From the NCBI GenBank assembly GCA_946478975.1, contig CAMLEO010000277.1, positions 1-9,578 of the forward strand: a stretch of DNA of 9,578 bases. Direction: 5' to 3'. A program made the translations under genes and the position numbers. Below, piece by piece: positions 1-6,082 of the stretch (position 1 is the first letter of the stretch; each line of letters opens with the position of its first letter). Under the pieces are notes generated by a model. The model was not told the DNA's origin and did no database searches. It saw only the letters and a program-made list of their open reading frames with translations. The DNA comes from an uncultured Steroidobacter sp. GTDB taxonomy: Bacteria; Pseudomonadota; Gammaproteobacteria; Steroidobacterales; Steroidobacteraceae.

Positions 1-270
1 GGTTCCTGCACCGATCGTTGCCTGCGACTTCGTCAGGTCATAGTCGATCAGTCCATGCAAATCGCGCAGCGAAAGGAGCATGTCAGGTGTTTGCACGAGC
101 GGCGATGATGAGTGTCCGGAGCCCATCGCGCGAATCACGCGCGAATGCGTCATTGCGTGCTGAACAAAGGCGCCGATCGCTGCTTCAGTTGCAGGCCACA
201 GGCGTGCATACGGACGGAACCGCAGATTCCCCGACCAGTTGATGAACTCGTCCGTAGAATGAGTGCGCAA
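1..270 (-). CDS. FAD-binding sugar-1,4-lactone oxidase (gulonolactone/arabinonolactone oxidase type), N-terminal part
   Basis: The gene reads leftward and leaves the window at base 1, so only the first 90 residues are visible. They match the start of the VAO/PCMH-type FAD domain of L-gulonolactone and D-arabinono-1,4-lactone oxidases: NWSGNLRF near residue 11, then GSGHSSSPL at residues 50-58, the loop that binds the FAD pyrophosphate. His53 lies where family members can carry covalent FAD. LLSLRDLHGLIDYD and TIGAGT follow, as in the family. Such enzymes oxidise aldonolactones or related polyols with oxygen; the exact substrate cannot be told from this fragment. The start must be the TTG at 270-268, because an in-frame TGA lies just upstream at 279-277 and no ATG or GTG occurs before the conserved NWSG. 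A weak GGTGA lies 6 bases upstream. The catalytic C-terminal domain is outside the window. Confidence 0.85.
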   Translation of the reverse strand, partial: MRTHSTDEFINWSGNLRFRPYARLWPATEAAIGAFVQHAMTHSRVIRAMGSGHSSSPLVQTPDMLLSLRDLHGLIDYDLTKSQATIGAGT

Positions 271-312
271 GTTATTTCACCGCGGTCGCGACTTGCGGGA
301 ATTCACGGACTC

Positions 313-338
313 AACTGCAACCACGCGGAGTAGGTTCC
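313..338 (-). promoter_or_regulatory. Degenerate ECF-like promoter motif upstream of the lactone oxidase
   Basis: On the minus strand GGAAC (338-334) is followed after 17 bases by AGTT (316-313). This differs from the GGAAC-N16/17-CGTN pattern seen elsewhere in the window at the first -10 base. It would give a leader of roughly 35 nt before the TTG start. Weak on its own; it is listed because of the recurring pattern. Confidence 0.2.
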
Positions 339-390
339 TGCCGACGACTCTGTCGTGTGCTGCCGTGATGTCACGCCGCTGAAATTTTTT

Positions 391-416
391 GGAACCTTCG
401 GCGGGCGCTGAGCGTC
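391..416 (+). promoter_or_regulatory. ECF-sigma-like promoter motif before the short ORF
   Basis: GGAAC at 391-395, preceded by six T residues, is followed after 17 bases by CGTC at 413-416. This is the arrangement of extracytoplasmic-function sigma promoters, close to the EcfG general stress consensus. A transcript would start near 423 and end at the terminator at 577-611, giving an RNA of about 190 nt. Confidence 0.4.
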
Positions 417-448
417 ACATGGTCGGAAGCAGCTACGTTATCGGTGTA

Positions 449-562
449 ATGAACCAGAGCCTTCGGGCTCTATATCAGGAACTGAAAACCGATGCTCTTC
501 CATCGCTTGGAGAGCCTGAGCAGGATCATCCTGAGATTTTCGGGGTCATCCTCGAGTTTTAA
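449..562 (+). CDS. Possible small protein (37 aa, or 47 aa from 419) with NepR-like first helix
   Basis: An ATG at 449 opens a 37-codon frame ending in TAA at 560-562; an in-frame ATG at 419 would give 47 codons. The ORF lies between a promoter-like motif (391-416) and a strong terminator (577-611), so the region is probably transcribed. From 449 the peptide begins MNQSLRALYQELKTDALP. This resembles the first helix of NepR anti-sigma factors (pattern I-G-x-x-L-R-A-x-Y-x-E-x-x-x-E-x-x-P), but the second NepR helix is not evident. If transcription starts near 423, the 449 start is the usable one. The ribosome-binding site is poor: GGTG lies only 2 bases before the ATG, and GGAAG is about 20 bases away. 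Third-position GC is only about one half, lower than in the neighbouring genes. The alternative is a small RNA; a UUCG-capped hairpin occupies 456-471. Confidence 0.3.
   Translation: MNQSLRALYQELKTDALPSLGEPEQDHPEIFGVILEF
456..471 (+). other. UUCG-tetraloop hairpin within the short transcript
   Basis: AGAGCC (456-461), TTCG (462-465) and GGCTCT (466-471) form a perfect 6-bp stem with the very stable UUCG loop. No T-run follows, so it is not a normal terminator. It could be structure in a small RNA or in the 5' part of the short ORF's message. Confidence 0.5.
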
Positions 563-576
563 GGCGATCTGAGCAC

Positions 577-611
577 GAAGCCCCGCCACTTTTGCGGGGC
601 TTCACTTTTTT
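577..611 (+). terminator. Rho-independent terminator
   Basis: GAAGCCCCGC (577-586) pairs perfectly with GCGGGGCTTC (594-603) across the 7-base loop CACTTTT, and a run of six T residues follows at 606-611. It lies 15 bases after the stop of the short ORF and ends the proposed transcript that begins near 423. Confidence 0.9.
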
Positions 612-613
612 AT

Positions 614-822
614 GGGGAGGGATCGGGCATCCTGCCACGACCCTCCCCCGCTGCCTGGGAAAGAACGTGATTTTTTCCTGGCAGCCGCCGCCAGTGGCGG
701 CGGGGTACATCCATGTACCCGACCCGTGGAATAACGCCGCGTCAGTCCATATACCCCGCGCGGTGGAATAACGCGGCGTCAGCTCAAGCGCCGCAGCCGC
801 CGCGAGGTCCGTCACGGGCCAG
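614..822. repeat. Intergenic run of hairpins and short tandem repeats
   Basis: No convincing gene is present. Consecutive inverted repeats fill the region: GGGGAGGG/CCCTCCCC (614-621 and 641-648); an imperfect stem with arms at 651-662 and 671-684; CCGCCGCC/GGCGGCGG (685-692 and 696-703); and GGGTACAT/ATGTACCC (703-710 and 713-720). A direct tandem pair of about 36 bp follows (710-745 and 746-782). The units share TCCAT, TACCC, TGGAATAACGC and GCGTCAG, and differ at about six positions plus one indel. Within the pair ACGCCGCGT (734-742) and ACGCGGCGT (771-779) are also inverted copies of each other. The second unit carries a 25-bp element that recurs after the next gene. Confidence 0.6.
766..790 (+). 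repeat. 25-bp flanking repeat, left copy
   Basis: This element begins GAATAACGCGGCGT and continues with CAGCTCAAGCG. A copy with two mismatches lies at 1377-1401, exactly 611 bp downstream, on the other side of the orphan gene. A shorter relative starting GAATAACGC lies at 1411, and another is within 729-745. Confidence 0.7.
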
Positions 823-1359
823 GTGCTGACTTCCACGGCACTACCCACCGTTCGTCTCGATTTCGATCAACAGTTCAAGTATGTGGGCCAGCAGAGCTTC
901 GTCCTTTATGGCGTTGCTCACGCGGAACAGCACTTTTTCGTCGATGCAGACGCAGAACGCCGCATCAAGCGCCTGTACTGGATTCAGTTCGAGGGCTACC
1001 TGCCCAGCAACTCCCACAGCTACCAGTACCAGATCAACAAGCAAGTGAATCTCGGCGGTCTCACCTTCATCGCCGACACCTTCGCGCGCAGCTCAGCAGG
1101 CGCGGGAAAGGATCGCAAGGATCGCCCCGACTCGGACCTCGGCAAGGCCGAAGCTTTCCTGGAGAGCAAGGGTTACCGAATAGAACGTAACAGCCTGGTG
1201 CTGCAGCGATTGGTTCACTTGATCGGGGCAGCGCGGCGCGACGAGTTGATGATTATTTATGCCGAGGATCTCGGCGAACCAGTGACGGCTGCCAATTTGA
1301 ATGCGCTTGCGGACGGACTCATCGAGCGCGCGGCGAGGAACATGACCATCTTACGGTGA
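823..1359 (+). CDS. Conserved-looking hypothetical protein, 178 aa
   Basis: I do not recognise a named domain. The 178-residue protein has no signal peptide or membrane segment and looks like a soluble alpha/beta protein. Stretches that look constrained are FVLYGVAHAEQHFFV (about residues 26-40), the aromatic segment RLYWIQFEGYLPSN (about 49-62) followed by SYQYQ, the region PDSDLGKAEAFLESKGY (about 101-117), and QRLVHLIGAARRDELMIIY (about 128-146). The start is GTG at 823, the first possible start after the in-frame TAA at 769-771. There is no good ribosome-binding site, only a GAGG about 15 bases upstream. It is a lone gene, convergent with the dehydrogenase operon. Unlike most neighbours it lacks the GGAAC-type motif upstream. 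Hairpins and a shared 25-bp direct repeat flank it on both sides, which may mean it moved in as a unit. Confidence 0.75.
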   Translation: MLTSTALPTVRLDFDQQFKYVGQQSFVLYGVAHAEQHFFVDADAERRIKRLYWIQFEGYLPSNSHSYQYQINKQVNLGGLTFIADTFARSSAGAGKDRKDRPDSDLGKAEAFLESKGYRIERNSLVLQRLVHLIGAARRDELMIIYAEDLGEPVTAANLNALADGLIERAARNMTILR

Positions 1360-1376
1360 AGCACGCCAGACGCTAC

Positions 1377-1401
1377 GAATAACGCGGCGTAAGCTCAAGT
1401 G
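1377..1401 (+). repeat. 25-bp flanking repeat, right copy
   Basis: This matches 766-790 at 23 of 25 positions and starts with the same GAATAACGCGGCGT core. It begins 17 bases after the stop of the orphan gene. A partial further copy (GAATAACGCAGCGGCG) follows at 1411-1426. Confidence 0.7.
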
Positions 1402-1432
1402 CTATCAGTTGAATAACGCAGCGGCGGCGAAT

Positions 1433-1454
1433 CTCGGCGCGGACGCGCCGTGAG
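1433..1454. terminator. GC-rich hairpin between convergent genes
   Basis: CGGCGCG (1435-1441) pairs perfectly with CGCGCCG (1444-1450) across a GA loop, and flanking CTC/GAG extends the stem. It lies between the stops of the convergent genes at 1359 and 1487. No T-run follows on either strand, so its role as a bidirectional transcription end is inferred. Downstream, CCGTAT (1459-1464) and ATACGG form another small hairpin. Confidence 0.35.
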
Positions 1455-1486
1455 GGTGCCGTATGCGATGTATACGGGGCGGCGTG

Positions 1487-2365
1487 TTATTTGGCGGCGC
1501 GCGCCACCTCAATGATCTTGCTCTCGTTCGTATCCCCGAAGCCGAGCTTGCAGAGCTGCGCGTAAGCATCGCTAGCGGCCGTTCCGAAGGGCGTGCGAAG
1601 TCCTAGATTGTTGGCGAGCTGCAGCGCGTAGCGCACATCCTTGAGGCGCAGGGCGGGCGTGAATAAAACATTCTCATCGTGATTGCCCTCAACAATGCGC
1701 CGCGCATTGCGCACAACTTGCGGGCTCGCCGCCTGGCCGGTGGCAATCGCTTCGGCAACGGTGTGAAGGTCGAGGCCGGCGCGTTCGGCCAGGGCCAGGC
1801 CTTCGGCCACCGAGGCAATCTGAATTGCCCCAAGCAAATTGATCATCAACTTGTACGCCGTGCCCGCCCCAACTCCACCGAAGTGAAACGTTTGTTTCGA
1901 GAACGCGGACAGAATGAGTTGAGCTGCTTGCAAATCCCCAGTCTCAGCACCGACGAGCATCGTCAACTCACCGGCAGCAGCCATATCAGGCAAGCCGGTC
2001 ACCGGCGCATCGATATAACGCAATCCCCGACGCTTCGCCTCCTCCGCAAGCTCCAGCACCCAATCATGCGAAAGCGTCGAGCATTCAATCGTCAATGTGC
2101 CCGGCGCTAACGCCGCACCGAACACCCCCTCACCACCGAGCCACAGCTCACGAGAAGCCGCATCGTCTGCAACCATCGAAGCAACCGCATCCACACCCAC
2201 ACAAGCATCCTTCGGCGTCTCATGCACAGAAGCACCCTGCTTCTCCAACGCCTCCGCGCGCGAGTGCGTCCGGTTGTAAACACGCAAGCGATGCCCGGCC
2301 GCGAGCAACCGCGAGGCCATCGCTGACCCCATGCGACCCAATCCCAAGAAAGCAATGGTTGCCAT
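1487..2365 (-). CDS. NAD(P)-dependent beta-hydroxyacid dehydrogenase (3-hydroxyisobutyrate dehydrogenase-like)
   Basis: This 292-residue protein has the full layout of the beta-hydroxyacid dehydrogenase family. An N-terminal Rossmann fold shows FLGLGRMGSAMASRLL (about residues 6-21) and the cofactor-selecting end YNRT (30-33). The substrate loop IDAPVTGLPDMAAAGELTML spans about 118-136. The catalytic segment GAGTAYKLMIN has Lys172 and Asn176, and the C-terminal half is all-helical. Family members oxidise 3-hydroxyisobutyrate or reduce tartronate or succinic semialdehydes; the substrate cannot be assigned here. The loop reads VTG rather than the more common VSG. The ATG at 2365 is chosen because the Rossmann motif starts five residues later and GGGGGAA lies just upstream. 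It is the second gene of an operon, 11 bases after the FAD oxidoreductase. Confidence 0.9.
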   Translation of the reverse strand: MATIAFLGLGRMGSAMASRLLAAGHRLRVYNRTHSRAEALEKQGASVHETPKDACVGVDAVASMVADDAASRELWLGGEGVFGAALAPGTLTIECSTLSHDWVLELAEEAKRRGLRYIDAPVTGLPDMAAAGELTMLVGAETGDLQAAQLILSAFSKQTFHFGGVGAGTAYKLMINLLGAIQIASVAEGLALAERAGLDLHTVAEAIATGQAASPQVVRNARRIVEGNHDENVLFTPALRLKDVRYALQLANNLGLRTPFGTAASDAYAQLCKLGFGDTNESKIIEVARAAK

Positions 2366-2376
2366 CGGTTCCCCCG

Positions 2377-3315
2377 CTAGGCTGTCGATCGCCCCGATGA
2401 TCGCATCTCGAAGTCTTCTCGGGTAAGCGCGCGATTGATTCCAAACGCAGCCCGTGTGCCTTCGGCGGCCGCGACGATCACTAACTGCACATCGCGAATG
2501 ATGTTTCCAGCAGCGAACACGCCAGGCACACTGGTCGCCTCGTACTCGCCGCATTTGATACCGCCGGCGCGCGTAAACTCACAACCCAGCAACTGCGCGA
2601 GATCGGATTGCTCATGACTGGGCGTATCGAAAAACAACGCCGAGCGCGGCAGCTCAACGCCGTCGCGAAACACGATGGATTCGAGTTGCCCACCCTGACC
2701 TCGCAGGCGAGCGATGCGCTCAGTGCGCAAGCGAACGCCGTTGCGTTCGAGCTTCACTATATCCTCGCGACTCAAACCTGAGGGACCGTTCGTGCACAAG
2801 ACGAGATCATTCGTCCACGCAGTCAACGCTCGCGCCATCTCAAAACCGCGCTGGCGCTTGCCATAGATCGCAACCGGCCGATCGCGAATCTCCCACCCGT
2901 CGCAATAAGGACATTGAAACACGCTGCTGCCATAGAACCGCTCGATCCCTTGCAGCGGCGGCAAGATATCAAACACCCCAGTCGCGAGCAGCAGCTTGCG
3001 CGACCAAACTTTGCTTCGTCCGTGCAAAGTGATATCGAAGCCGCCGCTCGCCGCACGAGCAGCGCTCGTGACCCTGGCCTTGCGAAAAATCACGCTCGGA
3101 TAGTGGCTCAATTCCTGGTGAGCGCGGTTGCGAAACTCCTCAGGGCCCATGCCATCGCGAGTGATGAAGCTGTGCATCTGTTTCGCCGCCCAGTTGCGCG
3201 GCGTGCCGCGATCACACAGCAAAACTTTGCGACGTGCCCTGCCCAACACCAGCGCAGCACTGAGACCGGCCGGTCCGGCGCCGACGATCACCACATCCCA
3301 GCGACTGCGCGGCAT
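2377..3315 (-). CDS. NAD(P)/FAD-dependent oxidoreductase, thioredoxin reductase-like
   Basis: This 312-residue cytosolic flavoprotein has the length and order of thioredoxin reductases. The FAD-binding Rossmann segment is VVIVGAGPAGLSAALVLGRA (residues 8-27). A redox-active-site-like CPYC has Cys135 and Cys138 within FQCPYCDGWE. The C-terminal FAD segment is VPGVFAAGNIIRDVQLVIVAAAEGTRAA. CPYCDGWE rather than the usual CATC marks a side branch whose partners are mostly unknown. The second nucleotide site reads YGKRQRGFEMA instead of GxGxxA, and the usual FAD Asp of AGD is Asn; both may be subfamily traits. I chose ATG 3315 because the Rossmann strand starts seven residues later. In-frame ATGs at 3354 and 3366 are possible, and none has a strong ribosome-binding site. 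It leads the operon with the dehydrogenase at 1487-2365. Confidence 0.88.
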   Translation of the reverse strand: MPRSRWDVVIVGAGPAGLSAALVLGRARRKVLLCDRGTPRNWAAKQMHSFITRDGMGPEEFRNRAHQELSHYPSVIFRKARVTSAARAASGGFDITLHGRSKVWSRKLLLATGVFDILPPLQGIERFYGSSVFQCPYCDGWEIRDRPVAIYGKRQRGFEMARALTAWTNDLVLCTNGPSGLSREDIVKLERNGVRLRTERIARLRGQGGQLESIVFRDGVELPRSALFFDTPSHEQSDLAQLLGCEFTRAGGIKCGEYEATSVPGVFAAGNIIRDVQLVIVAAAEGTRAAFGINRALTREDFEMRSSGRSTA

Positions 3316-3320
3316 CGACT

Positions 3321-3345
3321 GACGAGCACGCGCACCGTCCGTTCC
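3321..3345 (-). promoter_or_regulatory. ECF-like motif directly before the oxidoreductase start
   Basis: On the minus strand GGAAC (3345-3341) and CGTC (3324-3321) are separated by 16 bases. Transcription would begin about at the ATG at 3315 and give a leaderless message. It may therefore be a chance match, or secondary to the motif at 3395-3420. Confidence 0.2.
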
Positions 3346-3394
3346 ACCACGCATCACCGGTCTCATTGCCAAAAATAGGTGCAGCAACCTCACA

Positions 3395-3420
3395 TACGAC
3401 GCCGCTGCGATCGAAGTTCC
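3395..3420 (-). promoter_or_regulatory. ECF-like promoter motif for the oxidoreductase-dehydrogenase operon
   Basis: On the minus strand GGAAC (3420-3416, continuing TT) is followed after 17 bases by CGTA (3398-3395). A transcript would start near 3388, upstream of all three candidate starts (3366, 3354 and 3315). It lies in the 271-bp divergent region shared with the YihY gene. Confidence 0.35.
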
Positions 3421-3509
3421 GCTCGTTGGGTGGACGATTCTGTGCTGCGCAGGCAAAGTATCCAGACGCGCACCGCCGTGTAAGTAGAACACGCCGCCTG
3501 CGCATGCTG

Positions 3510-3534
3510 GGAACCTCGCTTCGCCTGCCGCGTC
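3510..3534 (+). promoter_or_regulatory. ECF-like promoter motif for the YihY/BrkB gene
   Basis: GGAAC at 3510-3514 (GGAACC) is followed after 16 bases by CGTC at 3531-3534 (CGTCA). It is of the same form as the motif at 391-416. A start near 3541 would leave a leader of about 45 nt before the GTG at 3587, a normal distance. Confidence 0.45.
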
Positions 3535-3586
3535 ATTGCTGATGAATCCCCCATGCTCATGACGAGCGGCATTGCAAGGTGCTCCA

Positions 3587-4597
3587 GTGACTGCTTCGAT
3601 CGATCCTCGTGAGGTCGTACCCGCAGAAGCGGATCGGGGTCGACTCGCCCAACGACCTTCGGAAATAGCCTGGCGTGGCTGGTGGGATGTGTTGTGGCGT
3701 GTAAAGGATCAGTTGGATGAGGACAACGTCTCCATCGTCGCTGCGGGACTCGCGCTCTATAGTCTGCTCGCAGTGTTTCCCAGCCTCGCTGCGGCCGTCG
3801 CAATCTATGGCCTGATCGCTTCGCCGGATGCAATTCAGGCACAGATGCAAGCGTTCGGCGGCATGCTGCCCGCCGGCACAATCGATATCTTACAAAGCCA
3901 GTTGCACAAACTCGTCTCTCAACGAAGCGAAACGCTCAGCATCGGCGTCATCGTCGGCATCGTGCTCGCGCTGTGGAGCGCACGCAAAGGCATGGTTGCC
4001 CTCATCACTGCGATCAACGTTGCTTACAACGAGCACGACCGGCGCTCGTTCCTGGCGAAAACATTGTTGTCGATGGGTTTCACCGTCGGCGGAGTGCTCG
4101 GCTTCATTCTGGTGATCGTGCTCGGCGTCGCGGTGCCGGTGGTGCTGAAGTTCCTGCCGCTGGGAATTGCGGCCGAGTGGGTGCTGCTCGGTGTGCGCTG
4201 GGCGCTGTTGTGGTTGATTGCGATCTTCGCGTTGGCCGTGTTGTATCGCTTCGCGCCTCATCGCTCGCGGCCGCGCTGGGAATGGGTCAATGCCGGCTCG
4301 GTGATCGCGGCGACGTTATGGCTGCTCGGCAGCGTCGGGTTTGCGATCTACGTGCGCAACTTCGATTCGTTCGGCGAGGCGTATGGTGCAATCGCCGGCG
4401 TGGTCGTGATGCTGATGTGGTTCTACGTGTCGGCTTACGTCGTGATCCTGGGCGCGGAGATCAATTCGGAGCTGGAACGCCAGACCGTGAACGACACGAC
4501 GACCGGACCGACCAAGCCCATCGGCGAACGCGGCGCCTACTCCGCCGACACCGTCGGCCCGCGCGGCTGGCATTGGAAACGTGCGGCCCGCCACTAA
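3587..4597 (+). CDS. YihY/BrkB family inner-membrane protein
   Basis: This 336-residue protein of the YihY/BrkB family was once misnamed ribonuclease BN. After a hydrophilic N-terminus come six membrane segments: near ALYSLLAVFPSLAAAVAIYG, IGVIVGIVLALWSARKGM, GGVLGFILVIVLGVAVPVVL, WALLWLIAIFALAVLYRF, GSVIAATLWLLGSVGFAIYV and AIAGVVVMLMWFYVSAYVVI. Family signatures are YRFAPHR before the fifth helix, RPRWEWVNAGS, and GAEINSELERQ after the last. Its function is not settled; an envelope or stress-tolerance transport role is often proposed. I prefer GTG 3587 over TTG 3572 because AAGGTG (3576-3581) lies 5 bases upstream of the GTG; TTG 3572 would add five residues. The gene is divergent from the FAD oxidoreductase, and its stop lies only 3 bases from the convergent cytochrome gene's stop. 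Confidence 0.92.
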   Translation: MTASIDPREVVPAEADRGRLAQRPSEIAWRGWWDVLWRVKDQLDEDNVSIVAAGLALYSLLAVFPSLAAAVAIYGLIASPDAIQAQMQAFGGMLPAGTIDILQSQLHKLVSQRSETLSIGVIVGIVLALWSARKGMVALITAINVAYNEHDRRSFLAKTLLSMGFTVGGVLGFILVIVLGVAVPVVLKFLPLGIAAEWVLLGVRWALLWLIAIFALAVLYRFAPHRSRPRWEWVNAGSVIAATLWLLGSVGFAIYVRNFDSFGEAYGAIAGVVVMLMWFYVSAYVVILGAEINSELERQTVNDTTTGPTKPIGERGAYSADTVGPRGWHWKRAARH

Positions 4598-4600
4598 ACG

Positions 4601-5755
4601 TCAGTCGGTCGACTCGTACAAATACGCCGCAATGTCCTGCGCCTCCTGCTGTGACATCGCGATTGCAGGCATGGCCGTCTGCGGCGCCATCGCCGGCGCA
4701 TCTTGAATCCAACGCACCAGCGTCTCGACATCATTGGGGAATTTGCCAGCGACGTAGGGACGCTGCGCATAGTGATCCAGCGCGGGGCCGACGCGGCCAA
4801 CCGCAGTCCGGATGCCAGGAATCATGTGACATGCGCCGCAGGCATGACGCTCCAGCGCCTCGCGTCCAGGGTCCGCCTTCGCAATTGATATTCGCGGCCA
4901 TGAGATGGAACGGCGCGCAGTCAGCAGATAACGAGCCATGAACTCGGCGTGAGGTTCGCTCACTTCGAGATCGGGCATCAAGGTCTGCGGACTCACGCCG
5001 TGCGGCTCGACGATCCAGCGCACCAGGTTCTCATACGTGTTGGGAAGCGTGCCTGCGATGTATGTCCGCTCGCTCCAGTGTTCCAGCGACGGCCCGACGT
5101 GAGTGACCGGGCCGACCATGCCGTCGATGATGTGACAATTGTCGCAGGCATACTGACGCAACATCATTTGCGCGCGCTCGGGTGAATACTCGCCGGCAGC
5201 GGTCGGCTTCGGACATTCCGCGCCCCCGGTGGACGCCGCGAATTGTTTGTATTCGGCGGCGCTCATGTGAGGCATCGCTTTCAGAAAGGCGACGGTGGAC
5301 CACAGGCCCTGCTCCGAGATCCTGAACTCCCAGGCCGGCATGCCGGACATGCGCACGCCCTGCTGAGTCACATAAAACAACTGCGCAGGCGTCCAGTCGC
5401 GTGCCGACTCCGCCAGGCTCCTCGCTGAAGGCAATTGGCCTCGCGCAAATGGATCGCGAGCGATGCCCGGCGCGCCGTGACATTGCAAACAATGATCGCG
5501 GAAGCACGCGTGCCCGACCTTGATATCGGCGACCTGCGAAAGGTTCGGCACGACGATTTCAGCCGCGTTGTGTGCGACCGAATATTTCAGGCCCAGCTCC
5601 AGGATGCGATAAGTGATGCGAAAGTGCTGCCGGGTCGCCGCGATGTTATAGGCGCCGGAAAGCAGGATCACCGCGCCGAGGCCGGCGCCAACGATCACCA
5701 GCGCGACGGCGCCGATGACGATGAACAAAGCTTTGTGACGTTGCGCGATCGGCAC
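4601..5755 (-). CDS. Membrane-anchored triheme cytochrome c
   Basis: The 384-residue protein starts with a short basic cytoplasmic end and one membrane helix (about residues 10-33), then continues as a periplasmic part with three class I c-type haem sites: CLQCH (89-93), CDNCH (204-208) and CGACH (306-310). Each has a plausible distal Met: GMP near residue 139, LMP near 260 and AMP near 362. The second and third domains are clear repeats of one another, sharing VGPxLxHxxxRxYxAGxxPN and LVRWI. It should carry electrons in the periplasm; donor and acceptor are unknown. GTG 5755 is chosen because GGAGGAG lies 6 bases upstream; TTG 5794 lacks such a site. It is last in the operon, 48 bases after the second DUF5985 gene. 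Its end lies 3 bases from the YihY stop with no visible terminator hairpin between them. Confidence 0.93.
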   Translation of the reverse strand: MPIAQRHKALFIVIGAVALVIVGAGLGAVILLSGAYNIAATRQHFRITYRILELGLKYSVAHNAAEIVVPNLSQVADIKVGHACFRDHCLQCHGAPGIARDPFARGQLPSARSLAESARDWTPAQLFYVTQQGVRMSGMPAWEFRISEQGLWSTVAFLKAMPHMSAAEYKQFAASTGGAECPKPTAAGEYSPERAQMMLRQYACDNCHIIDGMVGPVTHVGPSLEHWSERTYIAGTLPNTYENLVRWIVEPHGVSPQTLMPDLEVSEPHAEFMARYLLTARRSISWPRISIAKADPGREALERHACGACHMIPGIRTAVGRVGPALDHYAQRPYVAGKFPNDVETLVRWIQDAPAMAPQTAMPAIAMSQQEAQDIAAYLYESTD

Positions 5756-5776
5756 GGGCCGCTCCTCCAGGAGCCG

Positions 5777-5802
5777 CACGCTCGCCGACCGCAAAAAGTT
5801 CC
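5777..5802 (-). promoter_or_regulatory. Possible internal ECF-like promoter before the cytochrome c gene
   Basis: On the minus strand GGAAC (5802-5798) and CGTG (5780-5777) are separated by 17 bases, in the 48-bp gap after the DUF5985 gene. Transcription near 5770 would leave a leader of about 15 nt that just contains the GGAGGAG ribosome site. The -10 half is not ideal. Confidence 0.25.
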
Positions 5803-5803
5803 G

Positions 5804-6079
5804 TCACCTGCCGGATTGGCTCGGCGGCGTGCGGTTCTTGGCGACGATGGCGCCGAGGATCAGGAGGAACGCGACCAGCCGCACCATGTAAATGGCCGGG
5901 CTGCCTTCGCTGGGCGTGTCGACCCAGAGAAATGCCATGCGATTGATGCCTTCGATCAAAAACGCGCCGGAAAACGCCAGGAACAGCCGGTCGCGCGTCT
6001 GGCGATAGAAGCGCCAGAAGAAGCCCGCCGCGGTCAGCGACGCGGTGACGATCACTCCCAATAAAAATCCTTCGATCAT
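5804..6079 (-). CDS. DUF5985-type small membrane protein, second copy
   Basis: This 91-residue protein has three predicted membrane helices (about residues 4-21, 33-52 and 64-80) and a short polar tail. The loop RFYRQTRDRLFLAFSGAFLIEGINR between helices 1 and 2 and into helix 2 is what I associate with DUF5985. No biochemical function is known to me. It is a distant paralogue of the preceding gene, sharing the R-x-x-x-x-S/T-R-x-R-L-x-L loop and the F/C-x(4)-I-x-N/R pattern in helix 2. The ATG at 6079 lies 3 bases after the upstream stop, with GAGAG as ribosome site. Its place between a paralogue and a cytochrome suggests a membrane complex linked to electron transfer, which is inference. Confidence 0.85.
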   Translation of the reverse strand: MIEGFLLGVIVTASLTAAGFFWRFYRQTRDRLFLAFSGAFLIEGINRMAFLWVDTPSEGSPAIYMVRLVAFLLILGAIVAKNRTPPSQSGR

Positions 6080-6082
6080 GGT

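Noticed and set aside
18..333. Two plus-strand frames of about 74 codons
   Set aside because: They are antisense to the clearly recognisable lactone oxidase fragment and have no domain-like pattern.
546..848. A 100-codon minus-strand frame over the hairpin region
   Set aside because: It runs through the terminator and inverted repeats, its residues resemble no family I know, and it overlaps the start of the gene at 823.
710..1426. Integron attC site or CRISPR array
   Set aside because: The repeats lack the paired RYYYAAC and GTTRRRY core sites in the needed arrangement; a single GTTGAAT at 1408 is not enough. The 36-37-bp copies are directly adjacent with no spacers.
2366..2554. An N-terminal extension of the beta-hydroxyacid dehydrogenase
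   Set aside because: The extra 63 residues overlap the end of the upstream FAD oxidoreductase in another frame and precede the normal Rossmann start, and ATG 2365 has a good ribosome-binding site.
3316..3492. A longer N-terminus for the FAD oxidoreductase up to 3492
   Set aside because: The added residues are not family-like and would span the divergent promoter region; the fold starts right after ATG 3315.
3390..3881. A 163-codon minus-strand frame across the divergent region
   Set aside because: It overlaps the N-terminus of the YihY protein on the other strand and has an Arg/Pro/His-rich composition typical of a shadow frame.
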